A DNA stretch of 64,000 nucleotides from contig NC_083587.1 in assembly GCF_027579695.1 (NCBI RefSeq), positions 248,001 to 312,000 on the forward strand, written 5' to 3'. The stretch is from Neoarius graeffei (lineage: Eukaryota > Chordata > Actinopteri > Siluriformes > Ariidae). The notes under the pieces are model-generated. The model worked only from the letters and a program-made list of their open reading frames with translations. It searched no databases and was not told the origin of the DNA. The position numbers and the translations under genes were made by a program. This document shows, in pieces, positions 54,305 to 64,000 of the stretch (positions are counted from its first letter, which is position 1; every line of letters begins with the position of its first letter).

Positions 54305-54775
54305 TTGCAAATAATTGAAAAACTGAAATCACCAGTGACACAGACAGATAACTTCAACACAATGTCAGAATTTTGTTTAATTGATTATGAGACTCTTGAA
54401 AAAACTGTACAAAATCTCAGTTCCTCAACATCTGAATTGGACATTCTGCCCACCAACTTTTTTAAGTCTGTTCTTCATCTTATAATTACAGATGTGCTTC
54501 AAATCATAAAAACATCCCTAGAGACTGGCATTGTTCCTGTGTCCCTGAAAAAAGCCGTTGTAAAGCCCCTACTTAAAAAGAATAATCTGGATGCTTCAGT
54601 ATTAAACAACTACAGGCCAATATCAAATTTACCATTCATCAGGAAAATCCTTGAAAAAATTGTCTTCAATCAATTAACTGCCTTCTTGATATCAAACAGC
54701 TGTTTTGATAACTTTCAGTCAGGATTTCGTGCCAATCATAGCACTGAAACAGCGCTGATTAAAGTTATAAATCTT
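54305..54775 (+). pseudogene. LINE-D reverse transcriptase, N-terminal part
   Basis: This encodes the finger region: LDILPTNFFKSVLHLIITDV, SLKKAVVKPLLKKNNLDA, NNYRPISNLPFIRKILEKIV and SGFRANHSTETALIKVI. The frame is cut before motif A by the junction at 54775. Compare 61128-61560. Confidence 0.88.
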
Positions 54776-55195
54776 GGGTACCAAGATTGGAACGATCAGT
54801 GAACGCTGCCTGAGATGTCTTGGACATGTTCGCCGTATGGGGAAAGGACGTGTTCCGAAAGATCTCCTATATGGCCAGCTTGAATGCGGTTGACGTCCAA
54901 CTGGTCGCCCGCACCTGAGGTACAGAGATGTGTGCAAGAGAAATGTTAATTCGGCTAACATCGACGTAAACTCATGGGAGGAAACAACGATTGACCGGTC
55001 AGCATGGAGACAAATTGTCAAAGCAGGGGTGAAGGAAGCTGAAGCTACCAGATCCCAACTCAGAGACCAGCGGCAACAGAAGGCACCTTCTGCCAACACC
55101 ACCACATTCAGTTGTGCAGGATGTGGCAGAGACTGCCACTCTAGAATTGGCTTGTTCAGCCACCAAAGAAGATGCCGACCATGACCGAAACCCAT
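54776..55195 (+). pseudogene. LINE RT C-terminus with zinc finger (copy 2)
   Basis: This encodes CLRCLGHVRRMGKGRVPKDL, LLYGQLECG, a TGA, RPTGRPHLRYRDVCKRNVN, and a C2H2 finger CAGCGRDCHSRIGLFSHQRR-C. The tail pattern is that of RTE-like or related LINEs. It lies directly against LINE-D, as a 5'-truncated insertion or a recombination product. Confidence 0.8.
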
Positions 55196-55514
55196 CGTCT
55201 CTTTACGACGGATGGAGGCCAATGATATATATATCAAGCTATGCTGATTCAGAGTGCCACAGGGTCATTTTCTCACACACCAATCTGCATATTCCTAAAG
55301 GAATATACTGTCTTGCACAGTGCCTTGCAAAAGTATTCATACCCCTTGAACTTTTTCACATTTTTCCACCTTACAACCACAAACTTAAAAGTTTTTTATT
55401 GAGATTTTATGTGAGAGACAAACACAGAGTAGCACATAATTGTGAAGTGAAACAAAAATGATAAATGGTCTTCAAAATTTTAAACAAATAAAAATCTGAA
55501 AAATGTGATGTGCA

Positions 55515-56516
55515 TTAGTATTCAGCCCCCCTGCGTCCGTACTTTGTAGAGCCACCTTTTGCTGCAATTACAGTTGCAAGTCTTTTGTGGTATGTCTCTA
55601 CCAGCTTTGCACATCTAGACACTGAAATTTTTGCCCATTCTTCTTTGCAAAATAGCTCAAGCTCAGCCAGATTGGATGGAGAGCGTTTGTGAACAGCAAT
55701 TTTCAAGTCTTGCCACAGATGCTCAATGGGATTTAGGTCTGGACTTTGACTGGGCCATTCTAACACATGAATATTCTTTGATCTAAACCATTCCATTGTA
55801 GCTCTGGCTGTATGTTTAGGGTCATTGTCTTGCTGGAAGGTGAATCTCCTTCCTAGTCTCAAGTCTTTTGCAGCCTCCAACAGGTTTTCTTCCAGGATTG
55901 CCCTGTATTTAGCTCCATCCATCTTCCCATCAACTCTGACCAGCTTCCCTGTCCCTGCTGAAGAAAAGCATCCCCATAGCATGATGATGCCACCACCATG
56001 TTTCACAGTGGGGATGGTGGGTGCAGGGTGATGAGCAGTGTTAGTTTTCCACCACACACACAGCGCTTTGCATTTAGGCCAACAAGTTCAACTTTGGTCT
56101 CATCTGACCAAAGCACCTTCTTCCACATGTTTGCTGTGTCCCCTACATGGCTTCTTATGCCTGTCTTTCAACAATGGCTTTCTTCTTGCCACTCTTCCAA
56201 AAAGGCCAGATTTGTGGAGTGTATGACTTATAGTTGTCCTGTGCACAGATTCTCCCACCTGAGCTGTGGATTTCTGCAGCTCCTCCAGAGTGATCATGGG
56301 CCTCTTGGCTGCTTCTCTGACCCTTGCTCGCTCTGTCAGTTTAGGTGGATGGCCATGTCTTGGTAGGTTTGCAGTTGTGCCATACTTTTTACATTTTTGA
56401 ATGATGGATTGAACAGTGCTTCTTGAGATTGGGATTTTTTTTTATAACCTAACCCTGCTTTAAACTTCTCCAGAACTTTATCCCTGACCTGTCTGGTGAG
56501 TTCTTTGGTCTTCATG
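55515..56516 (-). pseudogene. Tc1-like transposase (frameshifted)
   Basis: Starts MKTKELTRQVRDKVLEKFKA. Frames then shift at an A run near 56440 (after GLGYKK), and the linker reads GRVARRKPLLKDRHKK. It shifts again near 56060 before [38 protein letters not shown] (DDE core Asp) and [20 protein letters not shown] (third catalytic residue region). The catalytic blocks are otherwise well kept. Inactive. Confidence 0.92.
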
Positions 56517-56602
56517 ATGCTGTTTGTTCTTCAGTGTTCTCTAACAAACCACTGAGGCCTTCACAGAACAAGTGTATTTATGCTGAGAGTAAATTACACA
56601 CA

Positions 56603-56858
56603 AAGTCAAAAAGTCCCATATACATTTTTCGTACATATGTTGGGGAATGCCTGTTAGAGAGCACACTCTGCCTAGGCCATCAGCATGGTGGCCAGTTCCT
56701 TTCCTCACCGCCTTTAACTTCCCCAGGATTTCCACCAGGTCCCCAGTCACTGCTGGGTGGATAGGAGGCAAGCCCCAGATCACCGTCTGAGGCAAAGCTC
56801 AAACCAGGAACCCTTCGCTTGGCAGTCAAGCACTCTAACCACTTGGCCACCTCACCTC
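56603..56858 (-). mobile_element. Second SINE family nested in Tc1
   Basis: The minus-strand head GAGGTGGCCAAGTGGTTAGA and GGTTCCTGGTTTGAGC is tRNA-like (Ser/Leu type D arm). Perfect 14-base target duplication GTAAATTACACACA at 56589-56602 and 56859-56872. Unrelated to the main SINE of the window. Confidence 0.9.
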
Positions 56859-57166
56859 GTAAATTACACACAGTAGGACTCTATTAACTAATTAGATGAC
56901 TTCTGAAGGCAATTGATTGCACTGGATTGTATTTAGAGGTATCAGAGTATAGGGGGCTGAATACTAATGCACACCAGATTTTTTGGATTTTTATTTGTTT
57001 AAAATTTTGAAGACCATTTATCATTTTCATTTCACTTCACAATTATGTGCTACTCTGTGTTGGTCTATCACATAAAATCTCAATAAAAAACTTTTAAGGT
57101 CGTGGTTGTAAGGTGGAAAAATGTGAAAAAGTTCAAGGGGTATGAATACTTTTGCAAGGCACTGTA

Positions 57167-58899
57167 AATGCTCAAATGTCAAACAAATGCTCAAAATGAG
57201 CAAAATGTTCAGCAAATCACATCGCAAATGAAAGACAGGACGCGTATGACCATTACCTTAACAGAATCTGAACGTGGTCGTTGGTTGGACTCTTGAATTT
57301 TTGGTGTTGCATTTATGTCAATTCATCGCTCAAAGCACTATATCAATACAATTAAACAAAAGTGAATTTTTGAAAGAGTTGTTCACTTGTTGCCCAATCT
57401 GGGTTTTCCTTGTCGAATAAGGAAGCTGGTTCACCTTTAAGAAATTCGAACACTTTCATGAAAAAGCTAACCTGAATGCTAACAGAAATAAAATGAGATT
57501 CTTATGCAAACTCTTCCATACTGATTTACAACTTTTTTTTTAAATGTTTTTAATCCAAGTTCTTACCTGAAATAAAATGCTCGCTGCAAACGTGGGTATT
57601 CACAAACTTTTCTGGAGTTTTCAGGCTTAGATCCTCATGTCGCATTCTTTCTAACCACTCATTTCTTCATTGTTCTTGAAGCATTTGCTTCTCTTTCACA
57701 TTTTTCTTGATAGCAGGCATATGATAAACGTTTTTATCTATTTCTCGATTTGAACGATTTGAACAACCAAAAAAAATGCAAAAATGAACCATATTGAAGA
57801 CAGACCAGGCCTTGCTTGCACAAAAGACTGTGCTTGTTTGTCACCCAGGTGAAATTATCACGTGATGCATCAGGTTGTGCACAAAGGGTCTATAGGAAAT
57901 TACAATAAGACATGCTTTGTTTGGATAATAATAAAGGAGAGGGAAAAACAATTCTGGTACAATGAAAGTAATGTCTTGCACAATTTGGTCAGATCATGAG
58001 AGTATTTGGTACAGGCCAGTATAGCTGTATATCCAATATAGCTGTAAGCACTTACAGATTGAACACGTTTAATTTAATAGTGTCCAACGATAATTTATCA
58101 TTAAAGATTAGCTATGATTAACAATGAATAAACAAGGGTTAGGCTAATGACTAATTAAGGACAACAAAGAGCCAATAAAAAAACAACAAGTCATTGATTT
58201 GGTAAGTTTAACCCAGCATTGCACTCAATATAACCAAAATGTTGGGTTGAAATAAGAATCCAACCATTACATCAATTTAAATTAATGGCCTTGTTAAAGT
58301 AACCCAACCTGCCAGGTGAAATGCATAACTCTTTTCACTGAGTTAAAATGACCCAGCGTTGTTAAAATGCCACTTACTTCTTTAAGTTACCAGCAGCAGC
58401 ACAGAAAGGAATGCAATAACAAATATCAGACCTTACTTTATCAGCTCTCTCAAATGCAAAATTTAATACAGAATCTATAAAGTTCTAAATTAGCTGCATT
58501 TTCACCAACACTAACCTCATTCTTACACTCCAAGTTTCATTTACAGGGAAATCTTATTCATTTCACCAGTTGGGCAAAATAAACCAACATGCAAAACATC
58601 AAACCCATCTGTCAAAATAAAGCCAGCGCTCTAATGAACACACTCAGCACTGTCTACTCCCAGGCCTTTTCTCTTCTATAAACACAATGCTCACAATAAA
58701 TGGTGTGTTAAAGCCTATCGTTTTTCAAATCTGTGTTACAGTAAATGTACATGTACACTCTGTTTTGAACAAAATACCATAGGTAAACCCAAACTGTACC
58801 TCTACACTTACAGCTGAGCATTGCAAAAGATGTTTAGCATTTGCTTTTCTCACCAAACCTAGGAGAAATTAAATAGTGCTGATGTTCAGAATTATTGAG
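57167..58899. other. Non-genic stretch
   Basis: No gene recognised. Around 58205-58360 ACCCAGC / GTTGGGTT-type phrases resemble a common fish interspersed repeat. The rest is AT-rich and unassigned. Confidence 0.5.
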
Positions 58900-59600
58900 G
58901 TACGGTAATATGTACAAATGAAGGAGTAAGATTATGTATATGATAAAGTGCATGAGTATTGCACATAGAGGAATATTGTACTAGTATGTTATTGCACTAG
59001 TGCTGATATAATAATATACAGCACAGAATATACAGAACCGGTCAAATGCCATGGGCTGTATTGCACAGTAGTATAGCAGCATTGAATGAGTGGAGGTGTG
59101 CTGTTCAGACCTGTGGATTAGTTGGCGGAGGCAGTGAGTGCTGTGAATTCAGTAGTGTGATAGCTATGGGGTAAAAACTATTCCTCAGCCGGGTTGTGCG
59201 GGCGTACAGAGTTCTGTAGCGCTTTCCAGGGGGTAAAGAGTCCGTGTCCAGGATGGGTTGGGTCTTTGATAATGTTTTTGGCTCTGCGAGTGCACCAGGA
59301 GTGATGGATTTCTTCCAGTGATGGAAGTGGAGTGCCTGTGATCTGCTGAGCTGTTTTTATGATGCGCTGCAGGGTCTTCTTATCTTCCAAGGTGCAGCCC
59401 GAGTGGTGCAGTGTGTGATCAGTGACTCTATTGTGCACCTGTAGAAGTTCATCAGCAGCTGTTGAGGCAGTTTTGCTTTCCTCAGAGTCCTGAGGAAATG
59501 GAGCCTCTGAAGACCTTTTTTAGCCAGTGCTGAAGTGTTTGGGGTCCATGATGGGAGTCAAGAGCCACGCAGAACAACACGCTGCGCTGTCTAAAAGACC
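58900..59600 (-). pseudogene. LINE-F C-terminal fragment
   Basis: On the minus strand, frames read LAKKGLQRLHFLRTLRKAKL, then RIIKTAQQITGTPLPSLEEI, RRAKNIIKDPTHPGHGLFTP, followed by a UTR. This is the C-terminus of a CR1/Rex1-like LINE, distinct from LINE-A and LINE-E. The RT core is lost and frames are broken. Confidence 0.78.
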
Positions 59601-59654
59601 CATTATTATTTAATTTAGTAATCAATCTTCAGCATTTCTCTGAGCAGGGACAAA

Positions 59655-60460
59655 TTGTCAATAAAGACACAATATAAAATCTCCTGCACCGAACATCAGT
59701 TGACACCACCAGCTAACAACTTGAAGGCAGGGTTCAACTTGCACTGAAAAGAACCTCAGTGCATTTCAGGTCCAATGCATTAATCCCTGACTGATTGCCA
59801 AAATGGAGCAAAGTCAAGGCTGAAAGGGTCATTCCTTGTCTTGTTTTTTTATTTTTTTCGGAACTGTCCATGATCTATACAAGGTGGCGACCTTTGTCCT
59901 CGTTAGTATTGTGGCCAGTATCTCTACCTGTCAGGCGGAAGTCCAGGGTTTGATTCCCTGATGGGGAGGGTATATTAGCTGTGAGTGTAAGAAGACAAAA
60001 GGATTTTCTGCCTTCATGGATGGTTTCCAAGCAACTTGTGCTGCCCTCTATTATATTTTCTCTTCTCCCGACACACCTCATTCTATTCTTCTGCTAATTG
60101 CCAGCAGTTCGGGGGGAAGTGCATACGTTTGATGAGGAAACAATATCAAATCTACTGCACCGAACATATTCTGGGACCACATTTGTGAATCAAGGATTTC
60201 CACAAATCTGACAGCATTCTCATTTTCAAAGTTCTGTAATGTAAATGAAATAGATGACACCCTTGCTGAAATTAATTGGCAAACACTATAAAAGAGTCAG
60301 TTGACACCACCAGCTTACACCATGAAGGCAGGCTTCAACTTGCACTGAAAAGAAGCCCAGTGCATTTCAGGTCCAATGCATTAATCCCTGAGTGGTTGCC
60401 AAAATGGAGCAAAGTCAAGGCTGAAAGTGTCATTCCTTGTCTTGGGGCTTTTTTATTACT
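59655..60460. repeat. Two tandem flanks of tRNA-Asp
   Basis: 59696-59855 and 60297-60456 are near-identical direct repeats (CAGTTGACACCACCAGCT onward), and GCACCGAACAT occurs before each. A tRNA-Asp-like gene lies between. This is the pattern of a tandem tRNA unit of about 600 bases. Confidence 0.85.
59897..59968 (+). tRNA. tRNA-Asp (GTC), degraded
   Basis: A 72-nt sequence with TCCTCGTTAGTATTGTGGCC, anticodon loop CTGTCAG (GTC) and T arm CAGGGTTTGATTCCCTG. The acceptor TCCTCGT/ATGGGGA pairs well. The anticodon stem (TCTAC/GCGGA) is poorly paired, so function is doubtful. Confidence 0.75.
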
Positions 60461-60555
60461 ATTATTTTTATTCGTGGTGAATAAGAGAAGAGAAGATACA
60501 AAGAAGAAGACCATCTGTCTTTGATTTTGTCACAAATGATACCCTAAAAATGTCT

Positions 60556-61027
60556 ATGACGAGATGGGCTAGTGTGTCCTCCCTTGCTGTCTCCTGTAGT
60601 CCACTATCATCTCCTTAGTTATACTGACGTTGAGAGAGAGGTTGTTGTCCTGGCACCAGCTGGCTAACACCTTCACTTCCTCTCTGCATGCTGTCCCATC
60701 ATTGTCCATAAGGAGGCCCAAGATGGTTGTGCCATCAGCAAACTTGTTGATGATGTTGGTGCTGTATTTAGCAGTACAGTCATGGGCGAACAAGGAGTAC
60801 ATGAGGGGACTGAGCACACAGCCCAGTGGCGCACCTGTGTTCAGGATCAGTGAGGAGGAAGTGTGGCTACTGATTATCACCACCTGTCCGATTATCTGCC
60901 TGTCAGAAAGTCAAAGATCTATCTGCAAATGGTCATCTGCTTATGAAATCATGAAATATTTCATCATGATTGCATTTTCTCTGCTCATACCTAGGCAGTT
61001 TGTACTTATTAAGTGCAACTTTGCACC
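60556..61027 (-). repeat. Inverted copy pair, right member
   Basis: The minus strand matches 48735-49234, including the LINE-E RT fragment ([31 protein letters not shown] with ADG instead of ADD). An L2 element (61028-62956) separates it from the rest of the match at 62957-63030. Confidence 0.85.
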
Positions 61028-62956
61028 TGTTTGCATCCTTCTTCAAAGGTAAAATTGATAAAATATGGCAGAAAATTGCTCATAATATATCTCAGTTGCA
61101 AATAACTGAAAAACTGCAATCACCAGTGACACAGACAGACAATTTCAACACAATGTCAGAATTTTGTTTGATTGATTATGAGACTCTTGAAAAAACTGTA
61201 CAAAATCTCAGTTCCTCAACATCTGAATTGGACATTCTGCCCACCAACTTTTTTAAGTCTGTTCTTCACCTTATAATTACAGATGTGCTTCAGATCATAA
61301 ATACATCCCTAGAGACTGGCATTGTTCCTGCATCCCTGAAAAAAGCTGTTGTAAAGCCCCTACTTAAAAAGAATAATCTAGATGCTTCAGTGTTGAACAA
61401 CTACAGGCCAATATCAAATCTACCATTCATCAGGAAAATCCTTGAAAAAAATTGTCTTCAATCAATTAACTGCCTTCTTGATATCAAACAGCTGTTTTGA
61501 TAACTTTCAGTCAGGATTTCATGCCAATCATAGCACTGAAACAGCGGTGATTAAAGATATAAATGACATACGTCTGATGCAGGCAAAACATCGGTCCTGG
61601 TGTTACTGGACCTCAGTGCAGCTTTTGATACTGTTGATCACAACATACTGCTATATCGACTTGAACACTGGGTTGGGTTGATTGGTAAAGTTATCAATTG
61701 GTTAAAATCATACTTAAAAGATAGAAGCTTCTTCGTTACCATGGGAAATTGTACCTCAACATCAATGTCCTTGACCTGTGGTGTCCCCCAGGGGTCGATC
61801 CTTGGACCATTACTATTCAACCTTTAAATGCTCCCACTTGGACAAATTATCAAGAACAACTCAATTTTGTATCACTGCTATGCAGATGACACCCAAATTT
61901 ATTTTGCTCTATCACCTAATGATTATGCCCCCCTTGAATGTCTCTACCAGTGTATCGACCAAATCAACAACTGGATGTCACAAAATTTTCTCAAGCTGAA
62001 CACAGCTAAAACAGAAATAATTCTATTTGGGAAAAAAGATGAAAGACTCAGGATTACCACTGTTCTTGACACAAAGGGGATTAAAATAAAAGATATGGTT
62101 AAAAATCTTGGTGTTTTCATTGACAGTGAGCTAAACTTTGACAGTCACATGAAAGCACTCACTAAAACGGCATTTTATCACCTAAAAAACATTTCCAAAC
62201 TAAGAGGACTGATGTCAAAAAATGATCTGGAAAAACTTATACATGCCTTCATCTCTAGTAGGGTTGATTACTGTAATGGCCTTTTCACAGGCCTGCCAAA
62301 AAAGACCATCAAACGACTTCAGCTGGTTCAAAATGCAGCAGCTAGGGTTCTCACATGAACAAAAAGAGCAGAGCACATTACTCCAATTCTAAGGTCCCTT
62401 CACTGGCTTCCAGTAAGCTACAGAATTGACTTTAAAGCATTGCTGCTGGTGTACAAATCTCTAAATGGTACAGGGCCCAATTCTCTCTCTGATATGTTGC
62501 AGCGGCCTAACCCAATCAGATCTACCAGATCGCAGCAGCAAAAATTACAGGTAAAACCTGTTGTTAATACAAAGTGTGGTGAAGCAGCTTTGAGCTACTA
62601 TGCAGTACAGCTATGGAACCAACTCCCAGAGGACATCAAAAATGCTCCTGCTGTTGGCAGCTTCAAATCTAGATTAAAGACCAAGCTGTTTTCAGATGCT
62701 TTCTGCTAATTGATAAATATCATCTTTACATGTTTTAAACTTTACTTAACTTTCACAGTCTTTGCATGTCTTAAACTTTACTTAACTTTTATTCCATTTT
62801 ATTCTGCTGTTTTTCTGAACTTTCTCTCTTCATCCCCCTTTATTTTATGCAATTTTATTTTCTATTGTTTACTGTTTTGCTTTTACCTCTGTAAAGCACA
62901 TTGAACTGCCACTGTGTATGAAATGCGCTATATAAATAAACTTGCCTTGCCATGCC
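61028..62956 (+). mobile_element. LINE-D2, L2-type retrotransposon, 3' half
   Basis: A 5'-truncated L2 copy of the LINE-D subfamily. RT, C-terminal domain and a 3' UTR ending GCGCTATATAAATAAACTTG followed by CCTTGCC. It inserted into the right member of the inverted copy pair, where the left member at 48735 shows the empty site. Confidence 0.93.
61128..62709 (+). pseudogene. LINE-D2 reverse transcriptase and C-terminus
   Basis: LDILPTNFFKSVLHLIITDV, NNYRPISNLPFIRKILEK, a shift in an A run near 61445, SGFHANHSTETAVIKDI, a shift near 61580, then from 61600 one frame: LLDLSAAFDTVDHNILLYRL (motif A), TCGVPQGSILGPLLFNL, a TAA where LYMLPLG usually has Tyr, YHCYADDTQIYFAL (motif C), VQNAAARVLT, a TGA, then NSLSDMLQRPNPIRSTRSQQ to FKSRLKTKLFSDAFC. 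Two stops and two shifts, so dead but young. Confidence 0.92.
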
Positions 62957-63352
62957 TAAATCCTTTCAAGATCTTGCAACCTGACTTGATTTTGGTTGCT
63001 GGTCACAGTCCATGGTCAGACTGTGAGCAGAAGCTTTTTTTGAAGAAGCTCATTTGGGTGATAACAGATAGTGTGATTATAATTTTTTTTTACATCGAGT
63101 CTGTTTTGTTGATGTTATAAACTGTTCATTGATGGAAACTTGAGTGCAAAACTGTTCATGACAACTGCAGTCCGAAAATTAGCCAGTCAACTGTAGTCCT
63201 CAGCCATAAAGCATCCCTGTACCAGCCATTTCCATCCTTTATTGGATGTGTTGTTTTCAGGACAGGAAGAAGCCTTTCCCTCGGTGATCTTCAAGGCTCC
63301 AGTCTTTTAAAACTACCTAATTTCCTGACATGGGATCCTTGGCCTGCTTCTC
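62957..63352. other. Junction of older repeat pieces
   Basis: 62957-63030 completes the inverted copy of 48735-48790. 63115-63212 is an antisense piece of the LINE-C 3' UTR (matches 44300-44400). Then comes unassigned sequence up to the tRNA-Ile duplicate. Confidence 0.7.
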
Positions 63353-64000
63353 CTTCTTTTGACGCATGTTTCAGGAAGCAGATGTTGCTTTATTGTTCAG
63401 TGTGAGCAATTGGGTCGAGGTTGGTGAGAAGTGGTTCTTCAGAGCACATGGTGGCTTTTGGACCACCATGTTGAAGAAGGGAAGTAGGTGTGCATCCTTC
63501 TTTCACATTGTTAAAGCTATCCATGCTGACTTTGCTCAGTAGATAGAATACGTTTTTCAGACTGGATGTTGGGATTTTCATCCCCCTGTGTAAATACTGT
63601 ATGTGAGTGGGTCGAACTGAGGGCTTCAAAACAATAATCAAGAGAAAAGACATCTGTTCAAGGCAAAGTCACTGCCTCGTCACTATTTAGTGAAGCACCT
63701 TAGCAGCCATGACATTTTTTTTTCCCTTGGCCAGTTAGCTCAGTTGGTTAGAGTGTGGTACTAATAACACCAAGGTCACAGGTTCAATCCCTGTACTGGC
63801 CAGTTCCCTCCTTTACAGGTCCTGTTGTTGTCAGGACAGGGGAAGCCTTTTTCTGTTGAGGGAACTGTTCTGCAAAACAAGAGCTTCTCTGGTTGTTTTG
63901 CAAAATGTCAATCGATTCCTTGTATCTAGATGTGCCATTGAAATACAGTAACTCAACTGATTGCAGGACGCAGGAAATTCAAATACACGCATGAGATTGC
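63353..64000 (+). repeat. Duplicated tRNA-Ile segment, copy 2
   Basis: A direct duplicate of 37667-38315. It continues to the last base of the window and may extend beyond it. Differences from copy 1 are few, mostly single bases. Confidence 0.92.
63729..63802 (+). tRNA. tRNA-Ile (AAT), copy 2
   Basis: A 74-nt tRNA identical to 38041-38114 except for one base in the anticodon stem (TGGTA instead of TGGTG), which leaves an A-C mismatch beside the loop. Anticodon AAT, B box AGGTTCAATCC. Probably still transcribed, possibly less stable. Confidence 0.9.

Larger units (their letters stand above)
52490..54775 (+). mobile_element. LINE-D, L2-type retrotransposon, 5' half
   Basis: Upstream leader with a weak frame (52606-52917), endonuclease (52924-53823), a linker (53852-54214) and the start of RT (54305-54775). 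Related to copy D2 at 61028-62956, with 54240-54770 almost identical to 61028-61560. At 54775 the L2 sequence stops abruptly and joins a different LINE end. Confidence 0.9.
55318..57164 (-). mobile_element. Tc1-like DNA transposon with both ends
   Basis: Matching terminal repeats CAGTGCCTTGCAAAAGTATT at 55318 and, inverted, at 57164. TA follows at the right, but the left flank reads CA, so one TA has mutated. The transposase is on the minus strand. A 256-base SINE is nested at 56603-56858. Apart from the SINE the element is about 1.6 kb, full length for fish Tc1. Confidence 0.95.

Noticed and set aside
1-64000. CRISPR arrays, operons, phage or bacterial promoters.
   Set aside because: Introns, SINEs, LINEs, pol III tRNA boxes and Tc1/hAT elements show this is vertebrate nuclear DNA. 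The tandem repeats seen are microsatellites or duplicated tRNA units.

Overview
This 64 kb window looks like vertebrate nuclear DNA, most likely from a teleost fish. The evidence is fish-type tRNA-derived SINEs, L2-type and other jockey-group LINEs, Tc1, hAT and Harbinger DNA transposons, a Ty3/Gypsy element, and exon-sized pieces of carbamoyl-phosphate synthase 1 (CPS1) with intron borders. The SINE that recurs most often resembles Mermaid-type fish SINEs, but the species cannot be fixed from the sequence. I see no complete protein-coding host gene. The host content is a scattered set of tRNA genes and tRNA pseudogenes (Ser, Thr x2, His x3, Pro x2, Ala x2, Asp-type x2, Glu x2, Tyr, Ile x2, and Lys and Arg remnants) plus broken CPS1 copies.

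Layout. 1-1,118: simple sequence, tRNA-Ser, SINE piece. 1,119-7,485 and 20,271-27,085: the two arms of a large imperfect inverted repeat (about 98% identical where I compared the CPS1 exon). Each arm has a tRNA-Thr, a tRNA-His and a CPS1 exon. The right arm has an additional CPS1 exon. 7,486-20,270: the spacer between the arms, with tandem tRNA-Pro units, a jockey-group LINE holding a MITE, two hAT remnants, and a Charlie-type hAT transposase fossil holding a solo LTR. 26,148-27,897: two tandem tRNA-Ala units. 27,898-31,945: a near full-length LINE with two ORFs. 32,330-33,817: a Harbinger MITE. 34,388-38,315: SINEs and tRNAs (Asp-type with a GTT anticodon, Glu pseudogene, intron-bearing Tyr, Ile).

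38,427-45,200: the C-terminus of a zinc-finger LINE, an L2 element split by a hAT insertion, and a SINE. 45,397-47,776: a broken Ty3/Gypsy fossil. 48,021-52,046: SINE, LINE fragments, tRNA-His pseudogene, Tc1 relic, tRNA-Glu. 52,490-57,164: an L2 element, another zinc-finger LINE end, and a Tc1 element holding a SINE. 57,167-64,000: mostly unassigned sequence, then LINE pieces, a tRNA-Asp-like gene, a second L2 copy, and a second copy of the tRNA-Ile segment that runs off the window.

How it fits together. The region behaves like a tRNA-gene island that grew by segmental duplication (inverted, direct and tandem) while being heavily invaded by transposons. Several insertions are datable against each other because the duplicated partner is an empty site. 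The CPS1 pieces were probably carried along as passengers. I found no sign of an operon, CRISPR array or other prokaryote-type system, and no convincing new functional system. The most informative points are the inverted repeat, the anticodon-altered tRNAs, a 5S rRNA-like control region inside an LTR, and nested insertions with exact target-site duplications.
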